A stretch of 64,000 nucleotides of DNA from Rhytidiadelphus loreus (Eukaryota; Streptophyta; Bryopsida; Hypnales; Hylocomiaceae). The position numbers and the translations under genes were made by a program. The notes beneath the pieces are model-generated. The model did not search any database and was not told the origin of the DNA. It was given only the letters and a program-made list of their open reading frames with translations. Location of the stretch: assembly GCA_947034895.1 (NCBI GenBank), contig OX344764.1, forward strand, positions 58,881,348 through 58,945,347, written 5' to 3'. This document shows positions 58,580 through 64,000 of this stretch, piece by piece; the stretch's first letter is position 1; every line of letters starts with the position of its first letter.

Positions 58580-59225
58580 TCATAACAATTCAATGCCAAC
58601 TAATGTCTCGTAAACAATATGTAGAGAGATCATTTTTATAATGGAATTCATTGTCCATTATGAATTTTCAAAGGATATGGGATAATTTGAAAATGAGAGC
58701 TTGATCACTAATTGTGAAAACACAGGAATTGTGTGTAATGTAGAACTTCATACCTCATTTATGCATAGTAGAAGAATTTTTTTCAAGAAACTTTTAACTA
58801 GGAAAAGTTGGTAAACCAATCTAACTTTCATCTCCAAAAATCCGTTTGTGATTTGGAGACTTCAATCAAAATTTAGGAACAAAATTCGGAGAGATAAAAG
58901 AGGGGCATTTTCTTTGACATTTTCAAACATTTTCTCTGAATTTTGTCTATAACTTTTGATTGGAAGATCTAAATGTCAAACGGATTTTCGGAGATGAAAT
59001 TTGGTTCTCTTTTCTACCTTTTTTTAGTTCAAAGTTTTCTAAAAACAAATATTCTACAATGTCAAAATGAGGTCTTAAATTCTACTTTCACCACAATTCC
59101 TATTTGTGCACTTAAATATGAGCGGTTGAATTTTTTTTTCATCCAAATTAACATATCCCACATAGATTGTTTTGCCTACACAAATCCATAACCTCACACC
59201 AATAGTCGCCTCGTATTCTTTGCGT
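58580..59225. repeat. Dispersed repeat family with TATA-like block, copy 3
   Basis: Colinear with 53990-54640; the end contains AACATATCCCACATAGATTG as in the block at 63118. Non-coding. Confidence 0.65.
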
Positions 59226-61240
59226 GGCAATTTCTCAACTATTGGAGTCTTTGGGTATTTAGATCAAAGTTTCTTGAAACTTTGAACCAAATCTCCGATA
59301 ATTTCAGTATTTTTCATTTTCTATGTTGGTCTTCCTAATTTTTGCTTTCAGCCGCCATTGCTCTTACGTGATGGGCCATCCAGAGCTCCATTTCATAGGA
59401 CTGGTACTTAAATGTTCAAATCTTCATATTCAGAAGATAGCCCAATTTTAATTATACAGTACTTTTGCAGTGGTGGGCCAACATTAAAAAATGATTATTG
59501 GCTGTAACAGCGCTATTAAGTCCAGGCCACCGCGGCTGTCGTCCAGGTTTGGTGCAAATGTCGTCCAGGTTCGACTTAGGTGGGAATGCACCACCATATT
59601 TAGCTCGTTTTATACCTTAACAGCCCCCCCCTAAGGCCAGGTGGGAAGGGACCCAAAGGCATGTGCAATTCAATTACCATATTTACAGTCGACATAGTTA
59701 TAGTTAGAAGAGCGTTTTGATGTTGGATGCCTCCAACGTTTAGTCTCCCACCTCCAATGTCATGTGGCCAACGTCCCAAACTTGCAAAGAATAGCAGAAC
59801 CATGATTTTTAGAGTACCAAACCCTATCACTGTAGTGGCAGATCAAATCAATAGTCAATGTTTTTTGTTCTAGCAGTACTACATCGGCAGCTATAAGTAG
59901 TTTGACTTATTTTTCAACCTCAATCAATGGCCCACGTTCATTGCCATTTGTAGCACATTTTTCAAATAAGATCAACAGTGCTTGAGGTTTTTTTAATATT
60001 TTTGAAAATGATCAACAACTTGGATTTTTTTGGCAGCTAGGGGAAAAGTTTTTTTGGCAATAGAGTTGTTTGCCTCTTTTGGGCTCATTGTTGATCAATG
60101 AAGGATCAATGACCAAATATGACTTGTGGACTATTTTTTATCATTGTTGACTTTGTACAAGATTGAATACTTCATGCTTGCTAGGTGGTTCAATGCTTGA
60201 AGATTGTTGTTATAACTTATGGCAACAAACTCAAGTTGTAGTATGAGAAGAATAATTCAAAAATAGCAAATTTTACTTTTTCAACAAGCAAAACAATTTT
60301 TTAGTATGTGACCTTCAATTTGCATGGTATCAACTTTATTAAAACACTGTATAAAGGAGAATTTGATTAGGGTTTATCTCAATACAAGCTTTGTAATGCA
60401 AAAATCAAAATCCAGACGATTTCTAAGCAACTTAGAATTGTCTTTCTTGGGATCTCAAAATAAAAAATTTACAAAGAATTAGTCAATAAACTGGAATTGG
60501 TGATCAAACATTTAGTTTTTAAGAATTTGTAGACAACTTTAAGTAGGACTTCATTGCCTTCTATACCCAGTAGATTGTAGGTATATACGACAAATCTTCT
60601 ATACAACTCCTTTTCCTAATTTATATCTTTTGATTCCCTGAGCTATAACTCTTCCAAATCTAAGAGACATGTCCATTTCAGCCTTGGAGTGACTATCGAG
60701 TTCGTTAATTACGGTCTCTTGCCATGTAAGATTAGTGGGCCAAAAAAGCACTAGAAGACAAGAAGATCCCACATATTGTCTTGCTAGCCTCGGTGAACAA
60801 AAAAGGAGTATTTTAAGTTTCATCAAAATCGGTGGACATTCCTATTGGTCAAGATTGGTCAATCTTGAGGGAATTAATACATGAAAAATTCTTACTCAAT
60901 CACACTTCGACCTATTGGGTCCACATGGTAGGACAAATTTTCACTTGGACCTTGTAGCTCCTTTCCAGATTTTGCCTACCAATCTTACATGGCAGCAGGC
61001 CTTTATTCTCACTTGGTGTGCTAGAAAATTGTTAGGTACCATCTCCAATCTTTGTATGAGGGTTGGAGTTGTGAAGTATCAACCTCCTCAAGGAACTCAA
61101 CCTTTCCACAATAAGAGGCAACAATTTGATGTAGGATTTCTTCACTAGTAGAGATACCTTGTAAACACAAAGGATTCTTTTCAAACTGGCAACCTCCCTA
61201 TTGACATAATAAGATAATTTGTTGTTCAATCTATCACCTC
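59226..61240. other. AT-rich non-coding DNA
   Basis: A GC-richer block at 59490-59650 contains GTCGTCCAGGTT twice and GGCTGTAACAG against CTTAACAGCC, perhaps ends of a decayed element. Small frames on both strands near 59600-61230 have no recognisable domain. Confidence 0.4.
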
Positions 61241-61552
61241 CATTAGATGATATTTGGGGGGTCGGGAGGGCCGTTTCAGGCTTGTTCCCGACGTTGTTCC
61301 CCCAATAGTCCGGGAACGGCTGCTGTCAGATTTTTTTTTTTGAATTTTTTTTTTCAAAATTTTAAAACAAAAGATTAAGTTGAATTTTTTATTATTTTTT
61401 ATTATTTTTATTATTTTTTAAATGACGTGGCAGTCGCCTTGCCACGTTAGGCAGCACCTGCGAACTGCTGGGGACTGCTGGGGACTGCTGGGGGGTTGTT
61501 CCCAGACCAAGGGAACTCACAACCTTCTAAAGGGGTTGAATCCCTTCTAATG
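61241..61552. mobile_element. Hairpin-rich MITE family, copy 5 (312 bp, both ends)
   Basis: The ends are CATTAGATGATATTTGG and the complement CATTAGAAGGGATTC. Inside: GTTCCCG/CGGGAAC, an AT-rich core, TGACGTGGCA/TGCCACGTTA, a triple CTGGGGACTG repeat, and GTTCCC/GGGAAC followed by ACTCACAACCTTC. Confidence 0.8.
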
Positions 61553-63027
61553 TTTCATACACTCCTTAAAAGAATTTTGGCTATGAATTCAATCCAAACA
61601 AGGTAGTTTAGAATAGAACTAATAAGATGACATGAATGTCTTTAGATTCAAAAAACTAAACAAGTCTAAGCCAATTGCCTCCATTGTTCCAAAATTTCTT
61701 CACAAAGATCAAACACAAATAGATTCATTGGTAGCTTCACCAAAGTTCTACTATTACACACAAATTGAGGTCTACAGCAAGTTGGCAATGGCAATGTATT
61801 TTATTGATTTTTTTTGCCAAACAAATGAGCACAAGGATGGGGTTTACATTTCCTACTTAAGTTTCCAAATAACAATAGAGGCTAAAAGTCACTCTTATTA
61901 AACTTCTAGAAATTTACACAAAGAGAATCCCCCCCCTTCTAGTCTTAAATCTTCCCTTAACACCTTAGACAAGAAAAACAACATCCAAGTGGCCGAATTG
62001 AAATCCTAGATTAGCAATTGCTTTAGCAATTCTCAATTCATTTGATTTGGCTAGTAGCAATTGATGCAAAGAGAAAAAGATTGAATCTCCTCCTAAGTTG
62101 TACAAGAAAAATGGCTTGATAGACAAAAGACAAGAGAGGTGCCACATAATTACAATAAAGAGACGCAACACAAAAATCCAAAGATGCATACTACACGAAA
62201 ATGTTAGATTTAATTGCAACTAGCATATTTGTAGTGTCCAAATTGTAGGCTCATTATTTCATGCATGTATGTGAATCCTTGAGTTGTCACTTTGGTTTTA
62301 GGATTTCCTTTTTTTTTTAATTGTTTTAGTAGAATTTATGTTTAAAAAGGCATAAAAAAAGTGTTTGAAACTATATATAATAGGTGGCCCTACTAATACA
62401 ATGATGTGTCCCTCTAAAAGCTTGGAGTGCCTAAACCACTCTAATTCTTGACTTCTAAGGTATGATTCGATGTCTAAAAGGTCAATTACGTATCTTAGAA
62501 ACAATTGAGAGTCTGATAGATAGCAAGACCTGACAATTGCATTAGAAAAAAAATGAACCCCAAAAGAGGCCGCTTCACAATGCAAAAATTTGGGTGGCAA
62601 TGACCTTCTCAACTCACTAATTGAGCCAAGATTTGCATGATGGGCTCAAATATTTGTCATGATAGGTTCAAGATTACACAATCCATCTCCACAATCTCAC
62701 AAATCAACGGTCCACAATTTAGGGGCAAAAATGTTCCATCCTAGTTGGAAGTCGACGTGGATCCTTGTTGGAGGTCATCCTAGAGAAGCGGAAGGTCAAT
62801 TTTGGCACGAAGCTCCAACAAGTTCTTGCTTTTCTGGCCACGGCCAAAGGTGATTGAGGTTGATTTTAAGGTACCGACCCCAATTGGCGCTCACAAGAAT
62901 TCAAATGCATTTTGATTATTTTATTTTTTTAAATGTAAAACCAACGAGCATTTTTTGTAGTCCCAAAATAGAAATAAACGAATTTATCATCTTGTTTTGA
63001 ATTTTTTTGTTGGAAGAGAAACGCACT
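61553..63027. other. AT-rich non-coding DNA
   Basis: No supported gene. Several short frames on both strands lack recognisable motifs. Confidence 0.4.
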
Positions 63028-63170
63028 ATATACACATGGGGTGGTAAGAAGTGGAACAATCCATGTGGGATATGTTAATTGGAATTAGTAGAACCTTAAG
63101 AACTCATAGTGAAGTCAAATTAACATATCCCACATAGTTTGTTCAACATCCTACCACCCCCTATGTATAT
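63028..63170. repeat. 53-bp inverted repeat with TATA-like ends
   Basis: Arms 63028-63080 and 63118-63170 pair at about 47 of 53 positions (AACATATCCCACAT and ACCACCCC blocks). Each arm ends in TATAT, the right one as TATGTATATAAATAG. The arm sequence is the conserved block of the dispersed family at 18756, 53990 and 58580, here facing both ways. Confidence 0.7.
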
Positions 63171-64000
63171 AAATAGATTCACTTCTTAATTGAAAACTCA
63201 AAAAACAAGTAGAAAATGCATTTGAAACTATGAGAGGTAGATCAAATGTCAATTTTTATATATTTTATATTTGAAGTGGGAAACCATCGCCGCACATTGA
63301 AGTGCTTCAAAGCTTTGGGGGATGGAGAGTCCAATGCAAGCCAAGATAGAAAAGGCACAAGAATTGGGGGGATAAAGAGTCTCATGCAAGCCAAGAAGAA
63401 GAAGGCGCAAAAATTTGAAATGAAAATACTCAATCTTTCAAGGAAATTGTGGTTCATGATGGCTCCATCATGAAAGATGGAACACACGCCTCCAAATTCT
63501 AAGATGCTAAGTGGCCACAAGTGGCTACAAGCAATCCTACATGATTGTTCTAATGAGGATGTGGCCACTTTCATATTCATGCAATTAGTATTAAAATTAG
63601 TAAGAAAACTCGCGGCCTCTTTTGGGGTTCAATTTTTTCCTAATGCAAGATTCCCGTTAGACACTAAACCAAACCTACAAGTGCATGTGACAAAGCCTAG
63701 TTAAAATTGAAGTCACTAGTCCATTGTAGAGAGTCTTTTTAGCCTTAGATATACTTGTAGGTCGCCCATTTAGAGTTTACCATCCAATTTGAGAGAATTG
63801 TAAAAAGCCAGATGTTGACTTTGTAGGTAAAATTCAAGCAATATGAGGGATGGTGTAAACAAAGATTGAAGATAGGCATTTTTAGCATAAAAACACACCA
63901 GGAGCTCAACAACAAAATTGGTTTGTCAAAATTCTCTTCAAGTCAAAAGATTCTTTTTCTATCAAGATTTCAAGGAGGCAATTGATTTAGACCTTCTTGT
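63171..64000. other. Non-coding right edge
   Basis: Two opposite-strand frames overlap at 63242-63580 and a further plus frame at 63477-63704. The direct repeat AGTCYAATGCAAGCCAAGA (63329 and 63379) explains part of the open frame. I do not recognise a protein. Confidence 0.35.

Noticed and set aside
59490..59650. GC-rich block with GTCGTCCAGGTT repeats
   Set aside because: Suggests element ends, but no pair of termini with a target duplication could be established.

Overview
This is a gene-poor, AT-rich piece of what looks like a nuclear land-plant genome. One gene is confidently intact: an intronless L-type lectin-domain receptor kinase (44560-46719), in a local island of higher GC. Plant identity rests on that receptor architecture, on a plant-type LINE zinc-binding domain, and on the density of short inverted-repeat elements. 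I cannot name the species. Almost everything else is transposon-derived: nested, decayed, or carrying only terminal signals.

Left third (1-25 kb). A broken two-exon gene with RING-like Cys/His spacing (1882-1983, 9868-11037, 11362-12036) was split by a 584-bp MITE, which was itself split by a 7,284-bp hAT-type element. That element contains two 5'-truncated LINE tails. Every level has a readable target-site duplication, and a second MITE copy at 55104-55686 shows the uninterrupted state. A hAT-transposase-like relic lies at 12984-13613. At 14.25-17.69 kb, about 105-bp repeats run in opposite directions on either side of a central domain, as in Foldback elements. A 46-bp minisatellite occupies 22.05-22.49 kb.

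Middle (26.5-39.9 kb). Two long direct repeats start TGTRAGCCC and end CACTCACA, each with a TATA box about 1.55 kb in. They resemble giant LTRs. The first copy carries a 2,283-bp TG...CA insertion with a 5-bp duplication, which the second copy lacks. This insertion holds 25 near-identical copies of the 11-bp palindrome GACAAWTTGTC and is the most unusual object in the window.

Right third (40-64 kb). Around and beyond the receptor kinase lie many small elements: a TTAA-flanked family with CCCYTAAA-type ends (piggyBac-like), two CACTA-type foldback MITEs, a 302-bp TA-flanked element present as two inverted near-identical copies, a MITE family whose hairpins persist although their sequence changes, and an 81-nt hairpin. 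No tRNA, rRNA, CRISPR or organellar genes were seen. The genes do not form a pathway; the window records successive transposon insertions around one receptor gene.
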